64,000 bases of DNA, from positions 1-64,000 of the forward strand of contig CAVONS010000013.1 in assembly GCA_963697345.1 (NCBI GenBank), given 5' to 3'. Each line of letters begins with the position of its first letter. The first letter of the stretch is position 1. Shown piece after piece: positions 20,924-31,796 of this stretch. A program made the translations under genes and the position numbers. Source of the DNA: Prado023 sp963697345 (lineage in GTDB: Bacteria; Actinomycetota; Actinomycetes; S36-B12; CAIYMF01). The notes beneath the pieces are model-generated. The model made no database searches and had not been told where the DNA came from. It was given only the letters and a program-made list of their open reading frames with translations.

Positions 20924-21786
20924 TCAGGCGGTGCCCTCTGATAACCACTCCCAACGTTCTCACCGAAGGTCTGCTGGACGACCTTCTCCACGTGGTCCGC
21001 ATCCGTCATCACGGAGGCGGGCCGCAGAAGTATCTCGCGCTTCACGAAAGGGAAGCCCGAAAGCGATTAGTCGACGCCACCCCTGGATGGTGGGGTTGTC
21101 CCCGCCGACACGACCAGATCCCCGGGGTAGCAGGCTTGCACTGACAGGCCCGCTGCTGGTGTGAGCCGGCCCCAAGCCAAGCTCGTAGTTCTTGATGATG
21201 ATCCTAGCTTCTCCCTCTCAACCCGGATTGATCGCCATAATTCCTGCTAGTGGTCCTCTCGAAAGGCAGCCATTTCGGTATCCTAATGAAATGGCTCTGG
21301 AGATGCCAGCCTTCCTGGGGAACGACGATGACCAACCCCCAGATCTCGGCCGAGGATGGTCTTTAAAGTCCGCGATGAGTGAGTCGATCGGGCGACGGGA
21401 CCGAGCATGCTGTCGTTGACCAGAAGCAGATTCGGTGCGCGCGAGAGCATGGGCAAGGCGTGCAGCCCAGCGGACCATGAACCGAAGTCGTAGCCGACGT
21501 CGTCACGGCGGTAGACGGCCTGTTGGCCGTAGGATGGGCCGGACCACTCGAGTCGCTCTGGCACCTGGGAAGCGCTGACGAGTACTACCTCGTAGTCCAG
21601 ACGCCTGAACTGGTCCACAAGGACGCGCGTGGATCGAGAGACTTCCTTGGCAGTCGACCAGTGGACCAGAAGAACCACACGCTCCGGGGCCCACCCGTCG
21701 TCGATCTCTCCGGCTTCGAGGATTGGGGCACGGGAAGTCCTAAGTACCTGCGGCCTTGCGCGTCGGGGATTCCATTGGCGGGCCAC
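20924..21786 (-). pseudogene. Second rhamnan synthesis F (RgpF) family gene, frameshifted
   Basis: From the GTG at 21786 the protein reads RVVLLVHWSTAKEV, then DYEVVLVSASQVPERL, DDVGYDFGSWSAGL and NLLLVNDSMLGPV, the classic RgpF core, and near its end NPTIQGWRRLIAFGLPF plus KREILLRPASVMTDADHV, matching the family C-terminus. Shifts near 21310 and about 21060 separate the parts. About 285 residues in total, the usual size of a single RgpF domain. The start follows a TAGCCT box by 6 nt. Two RgpF genes in one window support a rhamnose-containing polysaccharide. Confidence 0.7.
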
Positions 21787-21792
21787 TGTCAC

Positions 21793-21798
21793 AGGCTA
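21793..21798 (-). promoter_or_regulatory. Putative -10 box, leaderless start of the RgpF gene
   Basis: On the minus strand TAGCCT is followed by 6 nt and a GTG at 21786. It lies 70 bp from the oppositely directed box of the neighbouring gene. Confidence 0.45.
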
Positions 21799-21867
21799 GC
21801 TGGGCAGGCAGGGCGTTCCCGGCCAGCCACTCAAGGAGGTTCGAGCAAGGCCGGCCGTGGCGTGGTC

Positions 21868-21873
21868 TACGAT
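21868..21873 (+). promoter_or_regulatory. Putative -10 box, leaderless start of the GT-C-like gene
   Basis: TACGAT, a 6-nt spacer and GTG at 21880. Together with the minus-strand box at 21793-21798 it makes a compact divergent promoter. Confidence 0.45.
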
Positions 21874-21879
21874 GCTGCA

Positions 21880-23189
21880 GTGTCGTCGACCAGCCGATCT
21901 CGGCGGGCTTTGCAGGCCATTGGCCCGCCAGGTGTCGCGGGCTTGATGATCGCTATTCTTTGTGGAGCTTTTCTCACCCATTCTGATTTCCATAATCCTT
22001 TGGATGAGTACACTCACTTCGATTTTGTTGTGAAGATCGCCCAGGGAGACGGAATCCCCGTCATGGGCGACACGATGGGCCAGGAGGCGCTGCAGGAATG
22101 GGCCTGCAGCGGAGAACCGTCGTTTCAGGCGCTGACTTGCGGAGAGGCGCTGCAGAATCCGGAACTCGCACCTTGGTCGGGCGTGAGCCCAGCCACGTAC
22201 TACTCGATTCCGTACTACGTGGTGACTGCCATGATCACGAGGGGGCTCTGGAGCCTCACGGAGCTGGGGTGGATGGATGCCGCCCGAGTGGCTTCGACCG
22301 CCTGGCTCGTAGGACTCGTGATGCTGGTGGTGGCAGTGGGCCGCCGCATGGCGGGCCGACTCTGCGGTGGTCGCCGGTGCCATGATCCTGGGGAGTATCC
22401 GGGGGTCCTCGCCCAGGGGGCCTCAGTGAACAGTGATACCCAGCGGTCTTCATCGACTTCCTGTCCGTGTGACACTGGCTGCTCCTTCGCGAGGGGTCCC
22501 AGCTGGCCGAGATGGATCCGACGCTATCGGTGGGGTCTGTACCCCTCTGGTCAGCAGCACTCCGTCGTGGCTCTGGTGCTGGTGGCTGGTCCGCCTGGAA
22601 CTTCGGCTCATGTACCGCCGCTTCCCGTGATCGGGGTCCAGTGGGCCGCGATGGTTGGGACTTCCACCTGTCCGTGATCGGCGAGGGGCGCGGCCTCCAT
22701 AGTGCTGTATCGGCCTGATCTACCTCATGCTCGAGGCCTCCCTGCGTGGTCTGGGTCGCCCATCCTCGGCATCGACAAGCAGTTCCTCTGCGGACCCGCA
22801 GGACTTCGGGCTTGCCATGGGAGAGGCCTATCGATTCATCGGAGACATCCTCATGGGCCAGGGATATGCTGCTGGCGTCGACGGTGATTCCAGCGCTTGC
22901 CAGAGGATTCGGCGCGATGGCCGTCTCGGCGCGCTTCTCTTCGCTGTTCTGCGCGGCGGACGTTCGTGGGTGACCCATTCGACCATCATCGCGCAGGATG
23001 ACGATGCTCTACGTCTCGTTTTCCCGTTCTTTGCTCTTCTCTGGGTCTGGTTCCTGCTGGCATTGTTCCGTCACCCACGTTCTGTACCTGATAGGAATGC
23101 GTTGGGAGGTCCTGCTGGCTCGGCCTTCGGGCGGAAGTCAGGCTGGTCTGTCGATGGTCCTGGCGTCCATAGACCTTGATTCTGTCTGA
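21880..23189 (+). pseudogene. GT-C/DUF2142-like membrane protein, multiply frameshifted
   Basis: The first 170 residues are intact: a transmembrane helix (AGLMIAILCGAFLTH), the loop NPLDEYTHFDFVVKIAQGDG with acidic residues as in GT-C and DUF2142 proteins, ATYYSIPYYVVTAM, and a second helix (WLVGLVMLVVAVGRRM). Beyond 22360 the frame changes repeatedly; pieces such as FPFFALLWVWFLLALF near 23030 show the final helices. Expected length is about 435 residues. It is divergent from the RgpF gene and convergent with the next GT4 gene. A role as a membrane glycosyltransferase is inferred from context. Confidence 0.5.
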
Positions 23190-24334
23190 AGTTGCTGGCC
23201 CTGCCGCTCGGCTTGAGGGCGCCTCTCCTTCTGTCCCCCTGGTCCTGCTCGGGCCCAACCGGCTGTGACCGTCCACGTTCGCTGAGCAGCCCCCGCGCCA
23301 GGTGAACTGTGCGCTTTGCATCGTCCTTTGCCCATGGCCGCCAGGCCGAAGCTCTGGATGCGCCGAAGGCTTCGAGGACCCAGGTGATGGCCTCGGCGGG
23401 CGCCCTCGGCATCGCCCGGCTCCGAAGATACGACGCCGCCGATCCGCCCAGCCTCGGGAGAAGAACAACTGCGGCATGGCGGGCACCGCCTGCTGCTGGC
23501 CTCTACAGCCGGCAACGCGAAGCCCTGGTGACGGGATGCGCAACACCAGGCGCTTCCGCTTTCGTACGTCCACCGGGCGTCCACTGGTCCCGAGCAGAGT
23601 ATGGCTCGCGCGCCCAGACGCGGCGCCCCGGCGCTCCCGCTTCTTCGGTTCCAGCGGCCCCGCGGCGCGCGCGGGCGGACAGGCTCGGATCCTCGGCCCG
23701 TTCGGCCCGGAAGGCGCGCGCGACCGTCGCAAGATTCCTTGTACCCGCCACGCCGGCCTACGAAGAGAACGTACCGCTCGGGGAAGCCAGTCGGTCTCGG
23801 TCCGCCAGCCGCGAATGAGGGGTCGACGCCATGGTGGATAACGGAGACCGGACAATTGGGCTCCCCATACAGGGCTACCATATCTTGGCGGGCGGACTCC
23901 GAGACGCAGATGATGGAAGCGGCTCTTCGCACGTACTCGCGCTTGGCCATGTGGGGGTTGCCGAATCGGCCTCGTTCGCCCAAGAGCTCGGGGATCATGT
24001 CGTGGATAGTCACGACTTTCGGCACCTGCCGGTAATCGCGAAGGTATCGGGCACTGTAGAACGTGTGGTGAACGACATCGACGCCCGAACTCCTCCGGCG
24101 CGCACGAACTGCAGAGGCGGCCAACTGGGGGTACGGCTGCAAAGGTCCCCTCGCAGGCTTGAACCGATCCGGCCAGGCATCCAAAGCGTGCTGATTGCAT
24201 ACCGTTGAGAAAGGCAACTCGACGTGCACGCCCTCTTGTAGCGCCTCGATTGCCCGAATCAACTCGACGAAGTACCTGGATACGCCGCCGTACCGCTGGA
24301 GAAGAAAGATCTGCTCATCGAAGGCCACTCGCAC
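23190..24334 (-). CDS. GT4 family glycosyltransferase, frameshifted in its C-terminal half
   Basis: The GTG start at 24334 opens MRVAFDEQIFLLQRYGGVSR, the acceptor-side signature of actinobacterial GT4 mannosyl/rhamnosyl transferases, followed by VDVVHHTFY, VVTIHDMIPE, IICVSESARQDMV, VIHHGVDPSF and YVLFVGRRGGYK (start of the nucleotide-sugar domain). A shift near 23740 moves to NLATVARAFRAE; GFALPAVEA and PAEAITWVLEA mark the end of the fold. The stop is uncertain because frames change again near 23300. A TAGGCT box 6 nt before the start suggests its own leaderless promoter inside the end of the flippase gene. Confidence 0.7.
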
Positions 24335-24340
24335 GGCGCG

Positions 24341-24346
24341 AGCCTA
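24341..24346 (-). promoter_or_regulatory. Putative -10 box, leaderless start of the GT4 gene
   Basis: TAGGCT on the minus strand, 6-nt spacer, GTG at 24334. Confidence 0.45.
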
Positions 24347-25630
24347 CTCGGTGGTGTCAGGATCGTAGCGGATGCCGGCGTCGCGCGGCGGCTTCGCCGA
24401 CGCGACCAACCCGGGCTGAGTACAACTGCGACAACGAGCACGAGCCCAGCGGTGACAGCGGACAGCGCGCTCGCAAGTGCGACGCGCCATTCGGCTGTTC
24501 CACCAGCGAGAACCAGGGTTGCCAACGCCGCAGCGATGGCCGAGATCCACACGGTGGCCACGGCCCTCAGGTCCTGCCTACCAGCAGGATCCCTTGGCCT
24601 ACAAGCGCAAAGAGCAGTGCGCCGGTGGCCAGAGCGAGGAGCCAGACCACGCACGCAGATGGAGCCTGGCCGGCAGGGAAGGCCAACGAAACCACTGGCC
24701 GGGTCAGGACGCCGACGAACACCGCCGTGACGGCCGACCCGATCGCAATATGCGAAAGGAGGCGACGCTCGTCACGCCGTCGCGTCGGCTCGTCGCCACC
24801 TGCTGCGGCCACTTGGGAACAACCACGGCCTGGCCCAGACCGGAGAAGGAGGAATCCGCGACACCAAGGCCACCGCGCTGAAGCCAGCCGAGAAAGCGGC
24901 GCCCGAGGACCCCAAGGCCACCGCGGCTGTTGGGAGCGAATTGGCCTCGATGACGGACGGGGCCGCGTCGTTCCAGCGGTAAGTGCTAGGACGTCATGAA
25001 GTGACTCCCGTGCGTCAGCCGCCTCGCTTGACGGGGCGTCTTCTTGTACTGGACCAACAGCCTGCCGCGAGCTGCTCGTGCCCCGGCCAAGCCTGCAATG
25101 CCCACCGCTACAGCCCAGATCCCGGCAGTGGACACCCCGACGAGCAGCAGGGTCGCTGCAAGTCCGAGCCTTGTCGCTCCGTCGGTTCACCTGCCGCGCG
25201 TACCGTGGGTAGTCTCCGCGGCCTGCGGACACCCCTCGTTGGATTGCGAGGGTTCGCAGCAAGCTGAAGTATGCGAATCCGGCCACAGCGATAGGAACGG
25301 CGCCTCCGCGAGTGGTGCCGCGCCGAGAACAGGAAGGTCGCCGCAGCCGAGGCCGCGACCACACCGAACCACAGGTACCAGCGGACCAGGCGCGGGATCT
25401 CGACATGGTCGGCGGCGGACTTTCGCAGCGCCGCGAGCCGCAGCAGCAGCAGTTCGAGCGGTCCGTAGATCCCGAGGCCGAAGCGGACCACCACTGACCA
25501 GAAGAACAGCCAACGCGGCGAACCCAGTAGCAGGTATCGTCCGACCGGCCGCCACGAGCAGGGCGTAGCTGCCCAGACCGAGCAATCCTTGTGCGACGAC
25601 GAGCCGCTTGGTGCCGACAGGAGTGTTCAC
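24344..25630 (-). pseudogene. Second polysaccharide flippase (Wzx-like), frameshifted
   Basis: From GTG at 25630 the composite reads NTPVGTKRLVVAQGLLGLGS, then LLVAAGRTIPATGFAALAV (helices 1-2), VVRFGLGIYGPLELLLLRLA, RWYLWFGVVAASAAATFLF, later IAIGSAVTAVFVGVLTRPVV, WLLALATGALLFALVGQGIL and VATVWISAIAAALATLVLAGG. About 425 residues and roughly 12 helices, matching lipid-linked oligosaccharide flippases. At least four shifts. The frame ending DPDTTE stops at 24344. A flippase next to an ABC exporter means either two different glycans or one redundant route. Confidence 0.6.
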
Positions 25631-26762
25631 GCAGGGCTGGGGTGGCGGTCGGGTGGGCCGGCTTGCCGCGTCCTCGCGCGAATCGTTGGGCTGGCGCCTC
25701 GACAAGGTGCCAGCTGGCGGCGGCGAGCGGCAGTGTTATCAGCAGGGCCAGCGGCGTGAGGACGAATATGTCCGATGCGACGGATCTGCCCGCGATTCCG
25801 ACCGCGATGAGTAGCTGGATCACTGGGAAATGGTAGAGGTACACGCCGTAGGAGAGATCCGCTGCGATGCCGACCCGCGAGGGCCACCCTCGTGAAGGTG
25901 CTGCTCCGAGGAACACTACGAACGCGGCCAGGGTGGGTGGTCGAAGGGCAGCCACAGGCCCAGTCCCAGGACATCGCGAGGAGCGTACCCAACGCGGCGG
26001 TGTTCGTCAGGTGTCGCGCGGCGTTGCAGGTGAAGTGCGGCGATGGCCGATCCGCAGAAGAAGGCGCTGCCAAGGACGCCATCTGGGACACCACGATCCC
26101 AGCGCCGCCCGGCAGGACCGCGGCTCAGCAAGCCAGAAGGTGGCATGTCCTGCCTGGCTGAACTGCTGCTGGCGGCATCCAGCCCGTGATTCTCAGGCGC
26201 CTTCGGCCACCAACGTGACAGCCAGGAGAGTCATGTAGCAGGTGAACTCCGGAAGCAGAGTCCACAGGGATCCGTCGAGGGCCTGGGGATAGGGGTGAGT
26301 GGACAGCACCTCCCATGCTGGGCTGCAGGATGAGCAGCGCGGTGTTGGCTCCAACGTACGTCAGGGCCGAGTTCTGGCCAGCGATCCTGTAGCCATCAAT
26401 CGTTCCGGCTGCAAGCGCGATCAGTGGCGCCAACACGAAGGCGACGACCACGAGTGTGGCCCAGAAGCCCGGCATGAGCCGGAAGATGCGCAGTCTCAGG
26501 AACCGGCGGGGATTGTTGCGCACCACGCTGGTCTGCAGCAGGAAGCCCGACAGAGCGAAGAACCCGCCCACCGCGAGGTCGCCGTAGCTCGCCCTGCGTC
26601 CGAGTTCCCTGAAGCCGACGAAGATGTCGCTTCGTCGTTCCCGGTCAGGTACAGGCTGTGCTGGACGATGACCAGAGAGGCCAGGATCAGTCGCAGGAGC
26701 CCGTACCCGTTCGCTCGGTGCTTTCGCAGTGCGGGGGGGTCCGGCGTGCTCGCGTGATGCAT
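25580..26762 (-). pseudogene. Acyltransferase 3 (OafA-like) membrane O-acyltransferase, frameshifted
   Basis: The start HHASTPDPPALRKHRANGYG leads to GLLRLILASLVIVQHSLYL (helix 1 with the catalytic-type histidine), then GDLAVGGFFALSGFLL, RRFLRLRIFRLMPGFWATL (the basic R-x-R-R-x-x-P motif of the family) and, near 25800, LSYGVYLYHFPVIQLLI with the late Y-x-x-H-x-P motif. Length about 390 residues, 10 helices. It would acetylate or otherwise acylate sugars of the polysaccharide. Shifts near 26640, 26280 and 25950. It starts within 10 bp of the epimerase stop, so the two were an operon. Confidence 0.7.
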
Positions 26763-26767
26763 CGCGA

Positions 26768-27826
26768 CTAGCCCGGGGGACGTGTGCTTGTCGTGATCCA
26801 CTCGCCCAGGGTGCGAAGGCCCTCGGCGAGCCCGACGCGATTTCCGCCCGCACCCAGGCCGAGGGCTCCATATCGCAGTGCGCGTTGCGCATGTCCCCCA
26901 GGGTGGAACTGCCCCGTGAGTTGCGGTTCAGGGGCGGAGAACAGTTCGGCGCACAGGTGAGCCATGCACTCGATCGAGGCACCCGTTCCCGAGCCCACGT
27001 CGGCCAAGATGTTCCCCGGTGCGTCAGCCGCCAGGCCGAGGGATTGGACGACATCATCGATGAAGACGAAGTCCCTGATGATCTGCCCATCCTCGTAGAC
27101 CGGGATCACCTCTCCGGCGGACGCAAGTTTGATGAACAGCGTCGTGATCCCTGTGTACGGGTTGATCGGCGACTGGCCGGGGCCGTAGACGTTCTGGAGT
27201 CGCAGGATCGACGTTTGGACCCCTCTGGCGGCCGCCCATGCCGCGACGAGGGGCGCTCCTGCGCCAGCTTCGTAGCACCGTAGATATTGGACGGTGATGG
27301 TCGTACTGATCGAATCGTGACGGGGCAGCGACGAGGCCGTTGAATTCCACATTCCCCTGCCTCGAGCATGGCCTTCGTTCGCGGCCCGGGGTTGACGGTC
27401 GCGCCGTCTTCGGCCACCCAGGTGCCCTCGCCGTACACGGCTCTACTGCTGGTCAGGAGGAGCCGATGCAGGAACTGCATTGGAGAGCGCTTCAAAGAGC
27501 ACCGCGGTCCCAGTCACATTCACGTCGGTGTGGCGAGACGGCTCGTCGAGTGACTGTCCAGTTCCGGTCTGGGCGGCCAAGTGGACGACGACGGCGGACG
27601 CAGTTCCGAGACGACCTGCGCCAACACCGCCCGCTGCCTCACATCGCCAATGACCGACTCTGCGCCGTCCGGAAGCTTGATGGATGGGGTCGGCCCGTGC
27701 ACCTGTTCCAGCAGGCTGTCGAAGGCCACCCACCGGGCGAGACGTATCGGCGAACCGCTCGGCCAACGCTGTGCCGATGAATCCCGCGCCGCCAGTCACC
27801 AGCACGCGTTGGCCTGCGAATCCCAC
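26768..27826 (-). CDS. NAD-dependent sugar epimerase/dehydratase (extended SDR), frameshifted
   Basis: Rossmann start QRVLVTGGAGFIGTALAERF with the TGxxGFIG motif, then VVVHLAAQTGTGQSLDEP, TSSRAVYGEG (catalytic Ser), and the Y-x3-K pair in NIYGATKLAQE, followed by RLQNVYGPGQ and IRDFVFIDDVV. This is the UDP-glucose/GlcNAc 4-epimerase-like branch. Shifts near 27680, 27480 and 27290. GTG at 27826 follows GGGAGAAGCC. It would make an unusual nucleotide sugar for the neighbouring transferases; the exact reaction cannot be read. Confidence 0.75.
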
Positions 27827-28007
27827 GGCTTCTCCCGTTCCCTCGTGTGCTCAGGCGCCTCATCGGCAGACACACACCCGAGGTGGGGCAGGCACTGCCC
27901 GGGCCAGACGGCACGGAGGTGGGCTTCTCAAGGTCGGCTACAGAGTTGCAAGCCGGCCCGAAAGGGACCCAGACGTGAGGGGTCGTGTGGGGGATTGGAG
28001 GGGTGGC

Positions 28008-28858
28008 GTGTCAGACAAGCCTGCCTTCGAGGTGGTTGTCGCAGCTTATGGGCCGTCCCCCTACTTGCTTGAGGACCCTCGACTCGGTGATCGCCAACGT
28101 GGATCGGAGCGTCACAGTGACGGTCCTAGATGACCACTCCCCCGACGACGCCGTGGTAGCGAGCTTCCGTGCTGATCGGGTCCGGTACCGGCGCAACCCG
28201 AACAAACCTTGGCACCTCCGGGTCCTTCAACGAGGGCAATGCGCCTGAGCGAGGCGCAGTACACGGTGCTTGTCGGACCCGACGATCTGCTCCTCCCCGG
28301 TGCAGGTGAGTTCTACGCTCGTGCGGTTGTCAAAGCTGGGGGCGGCCGCCATTCATCCGGGTGTGCGCGTCATCGATGAGAACGGGACTGGTATGGCCGT
28401 TGGCAGACCGTTTCAAGGCGTTGATCAGACCGTCCGCCGGTATGCATCGCGGCGAGAGCCTGGCTACCCGGCTTCTCGTCGGGAACTGGACCTACAACCC
28501 AGCGATCGCGTGGCGTACGGATCTGGTGGAGGCTCTGCCCTTCGATGGGTCACTTCGTACGGCGATGGACGTGGACCGCCTCCTCAAGATGGCCGTTGCG
28601 AGTGAATCCCTGTTCCTGGCTGACGATGAGGTCTTCGCCTACCGGAGGCACTCGGGGGCGGTGTCCAGCGTCAATCGAGGACGGCAGCGTCTGGGTGAGG
28701 AGTTGGGAATCCACGCGGCTGCTGTTGAGGGTTCCAGGAGCGTGGCTGGCGCAGGGCTCCATGGGGCGGACAGTGGCGCTGACTGCGCGCGGTCACGGGC
28801 TGCAGGTAGCCGCAATGAACGGCTGCGAGTCCCGCCAGCGAACGGGGGAAGACGGTGA
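28008..28858 (+). CDS. GT2 family glycosyltransferase, frameshifted
   Basis: GTG at 28008 follows GGAGGGG. Composite: KPAFEVVVAAYGPSPYLLE, SVIANVDRSVTVTVLDDHSP (nucleotide-binding D-D), LSEAQYTVLVGPDDLLLPG (metal-binding DD), then NWTYNPAIAWRTDLVEALPF, TAMDVDRLLKMAVASESL and FLADDEVFAYRRHSGAVSSV, the typical C-terminal Y-R-x-H of the family. Shifts near 28070, 28215 and 28330. About 285 residues, soluble. It is convergent with rmlA, whose end it nearly meets, so it may transfer rhamnose from dTDP-rhamnose; that link is inference. Confidence 0.75.
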
Positions 28859-28919
28859 GGATGGCGCTCTCACCTCTGCCGGCGCCTCGTTCCTGAGGGG
28901 CGCAGACCTCGGATGCCCC

Positions 28920-29808
28920 AACGTGATGGCGCCGGCGTGCGCGCTGAGCAGGTTCAGAAAGTATTCGCCGTAGCCGCTCTTGCGAAGTGGCTCAGCCAGG
29001 GTCGTGAGGGACTGGTCATCAAGCCATCCATTCCGCCACGCGATCTCCTTCTTGACAAGCCGAATTGAAGGCCTTGCCGATCCTCCATCACGCGTACGTA
29101 CTCCTCGCGGCGTCGTGCAGGGACCGGAACGTCCCTGTGTCGAGCCATGCCGTACCGCGCTCCAGTATCGACACAGTGAGTCGACCTTGCTCGAGGTAGT
29201 GCTGGTTGACCGCGGTGATCTCCAGTTCGCCGCGGGCCGAGGCCTGAATACCCTGGGGCCACCTCGACGCGGCCCCGGGACCATAGAAGTACAGCCGCAG
29301 ACCGCGTAGTTCGAGCGCGGGATCACCGGTTTCTCCTCGAGGGAAAAATATGGCCCGGCCTGAGTCGTCGAACTCGACGACCCCGTACGCCGGGAGTGGC
29401 CACGCGGTAGGCGAAGACGTGTCCACCGTCGGTCTGGTGCAGGCCCGGAGCTTCCGGCCGAGCCCTGGCCCGTGGAAGATGTTGTCTCCGAGCACGAGTG
29501 CCGCCGCATCCCCGGCGAGGAAGTCGGCACCCAGCAGGAACGCCTGCGCCAGACCCTTCTGGTCGAAATCCTGGATCACGTAGGAGAACGAGACGCCGAG
29601 TTCAGCTCCGTCACCGAGGAGCCTGACGAATGGCAGGCGATCCTCCGGGGTCGTGATGATCAGGATCTCGCGCAGCCCCGCGTTCATCAGCGTGGCGATC
29701 GGGTAGTGCACCATCGGCTTGTCGTACACGGGCAGGAGCTGCTTGCTCACCGCGTGTGATGGGCCACAGCCGAGATCCGGTTCCCCCGGCGAGCACGATT
29801 CCCTTCAT
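28920..29808 (-). CDS. rmlA: Glucose-1-phosphate thymidylyltransferase, frameshifted
   Basis: First step of dTDP-L-rhamnose synthesis: glucose-1-phosphate plus dTTP gives dTDP-glucose. The start MKGIVLAGGTGSRLWPITR is the classic nucleotidyltransferase signature; after a shift near 29748 come SKQLLPVYDKPMVHYPI, LVLGDNIFHGPGL, FSLEEKPVIPRSNY (in a third frame), GELEITAVNQHYL and GTAWLDTGT. The last part (LVKKEIAWRNGWLDD, KSGYGEYFLNLL) lies beyond another shift near 29100. At least five indels. The stop is not certain; homology ends near 28930. It is divergent from rmlB, 87 bp apart. Confidence 0.9.
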
Positions 29809-29840
29809 GCGGGCTAGTCAAGCATGTTCGTGATGGCCGG

Positions 29841-29846
29841 TAGGCT
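29841..29846 (+). promoter_or_regulatory. Possible -10 box for rmlB
   Basis: TAGGCT lies 49 nt before the rmlB ATG; unlike other genes here rmlB has an apparent Shine-Dalgarno sequence (GAAGGG), so a leadered transcript is expected. No convincing -35 is seen. Confidence 0.25.
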
Positions 29847-29895
29847 GCGGTCCAGCGATCGCGGGGGTTCCCGCACGTCTTGTGAAGGGCTGCGT

Positions 29896-30884
29896 ATGAA
29901 GATCCTTGTCACCGGTGCCGCGGGGTTCATCGGGTCGAACTACGTCCGTCAGCAGTTGGCAGACGCATATCCTGAGACCGCGGGATCCGAGGTCACGGTT
30001 CTGGACAAGCTCACCTACGCCGGTACCGACTCGCAACCTCACGGGAGTAGCCACATCGTCCCGCTATCGATTTGTCGAGGGCGACATCTGCGACGCTGAC
30101 CTGGTGGCTGCCCTGATGGGGGGTCACGATGCGGTGGTCCACTTCGCCGCCGAGTCGCACGTTGATCGGTCCATCACGGGAGCCGCCGACTTCGTGATGA
30201 CCAATGTGCTGGGCACCCAGACCCTTGTTCAGGCGGCACTCAACGCGGGCGTGGGCAAGTTCGTCCACGTCTCCACCGACGAGGTCTACGGTTCGATCGG
30301 CCACGGCTCGTGGGACGAGTCCCGACCTCTAGAGCCCAACTCCCCCTACAGCGCATCGAAGGCAGGTTCCACCTGCTGGCCCGTTCATATGCCCGCACCT
30401 TCGGCATGGACGTCTCCATCACCCGATGCTCGAACAACTACGGGCCCCACCAATTCCCCGAGAAGGTCATCCCACTCTTCGTCACGAACCTGATGGACGG
30501 GCTACCCGTGCCTCTGTGGACGGCGAGGGCAACAACGTCCGGGACTGGTTGCACGTGGATGACCACTGCCGAGGCATCAACCTTGTACTGGCAAAGGGTC
30601 GCGCTGGCGAGGCGTACAACATCGGCGGTGGCACCGAGCTGACCAACGTCGAACTCACCGAGCGAACGTTGGCCGGGATGGGTGTGGGGTGGGAGATGGT
30701 CACTCGCGTACCGGATCGCAAGGGTCATGACTTCAGGTACTCGGTGGACATCAGCAAGATCACTGAGGAGCTTGGGTATTCCCCCGAGGTGCCTCTTGAG
30801 CGCGGACTTGCCGAGACCATCGACTGGTACAAGGCGAACGAGGCCTGGTGGCGGCCGTTGAAGGAAGCGAAGCCGGCCCTGTGA
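29896..30884 (+). CDS. rmlB: dTDP-glucose 4,6-dehydratase, frameshifted
   Basis: Second step of dTDP-rhamnose synthesis. MKILVTGAAGFIGSNYVRQQ gives the NAD-binding start, VVHFAAESHVDRSI is the family signature, VSTDEVYGS carries the catalytic Thr-Asp-Glu triad and YSASKA the Tyr-Lys pair; ITRCSNNYGPHQFPEK and RDWLHVDDHC follow. Shifts near 30035, 30360 and 30515 split it into four frames; together they give about 330 residues, the normal size. The start ATG follows GAAGGGCTGCGT. The stop overlaps the rmlD GTG (GTGA), so the two are coupled. Confidence 0.93.
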
Positions 30885-31772
30885 GTGGCCCGGCTCGGAC
30901 CCGGGACGGTCTCGCTGGTTGATCGTGGGGGGGAACGGCATGCTTGGTCACGATCTGATGGAGGTGGTGGCCGCTGTCGGGCATGAAGTGGTGGGATGGA
31001 CCTGCCAGCGATCGACATCACCTCGCCCGACTGGTGGGCAAAGCTCTGGACGCTGTGTCGCCGGATGTCGTCGTCAATGCCGCGGCCTACACTGCCGTCG
31101 ACGCTGCCGAGGAGCATGAGGACGTGGCCCTGCTTGTCAACGGGTGGGCCCGCGGTTGCTCGCCGAGGCAATCGCGTCCGCCCACGGATCCGTCTCGTGC
31201 ACATCAGCACCGACTACGTCTTCGCGGGTGATGCCTCGATGCCCTACAAGGAGGACGCTCCCCCGAGCTCTCGTTCCGCCTACGGTCGCACCAAACTCGC
31301 GGGCGAGGTGGGGGTTCTGGGGGCTCTGCCGGACCGAGGGCACATCGTCAGGACCGCTTGGCTCTATGGTGCCCACGGGGGCAACTTCGTGAATACCACA
31401 TGCTCGCGCTCGAGGCTACGAAGCCCGAGATCTCGGTTGTGGACGATCAACGTGGCCAGCCCACATGGAGCTGGGACCTTGCCCATCAGATCGTTGCCTT
31501 GGCTGATTCCGGTGCACCGGCCGGGATCTACCACGGCACCAGTTCGGGTGAGACCACCTGGTACGAGTTCGCTCGGAAGATCTACCAGTTGATAGGCGCA
31601 GATCCCGCGCGGGTGTTGCCCACCACCACTGACGCCTTCCCTCGTCCCGCGCCCCGACCTGCCTACAGCGTGCTGGGTCACGACCGGTGGGCGAGCGTCG
31701 GTCGGCCTCGATCCGATTCGGGACTGGCATGATGCGTTGGCTGAGGCGCTGCCTCAGATTAGGACACGCTGA
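30881..31772 (+). CDS. rmlD: dTDP-4-dehydrorhamnose reductase, frameshifted
   Basis: Last step of dTDP-L-rhamnose synthesis, NADPH-dependent. Composite: WLIVGGNGMLGHDLMEVV, DITSPDWW, SPDVVVNAAAYTAVDAAEEH (family signature), LVHISTDYVFAGD, SAYGRTKLAGEV with the Y-x3-K pair, TAWLYGAHGGNFV, and the end RPAYSVLGHDRWASVG then IRDWHDALAEALPQIR in another frame, stopping at 31772. Six shifts are needed (about 30905, 30995, 31040, 31150, 31395, 31705). GTG start within the rmlB stop. The total of about 295 residues is normal for RmlD. Confidence 0.9.
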
Positions 31773-31796
31773 CAGCACAACTCCAAAGGACGTTTC

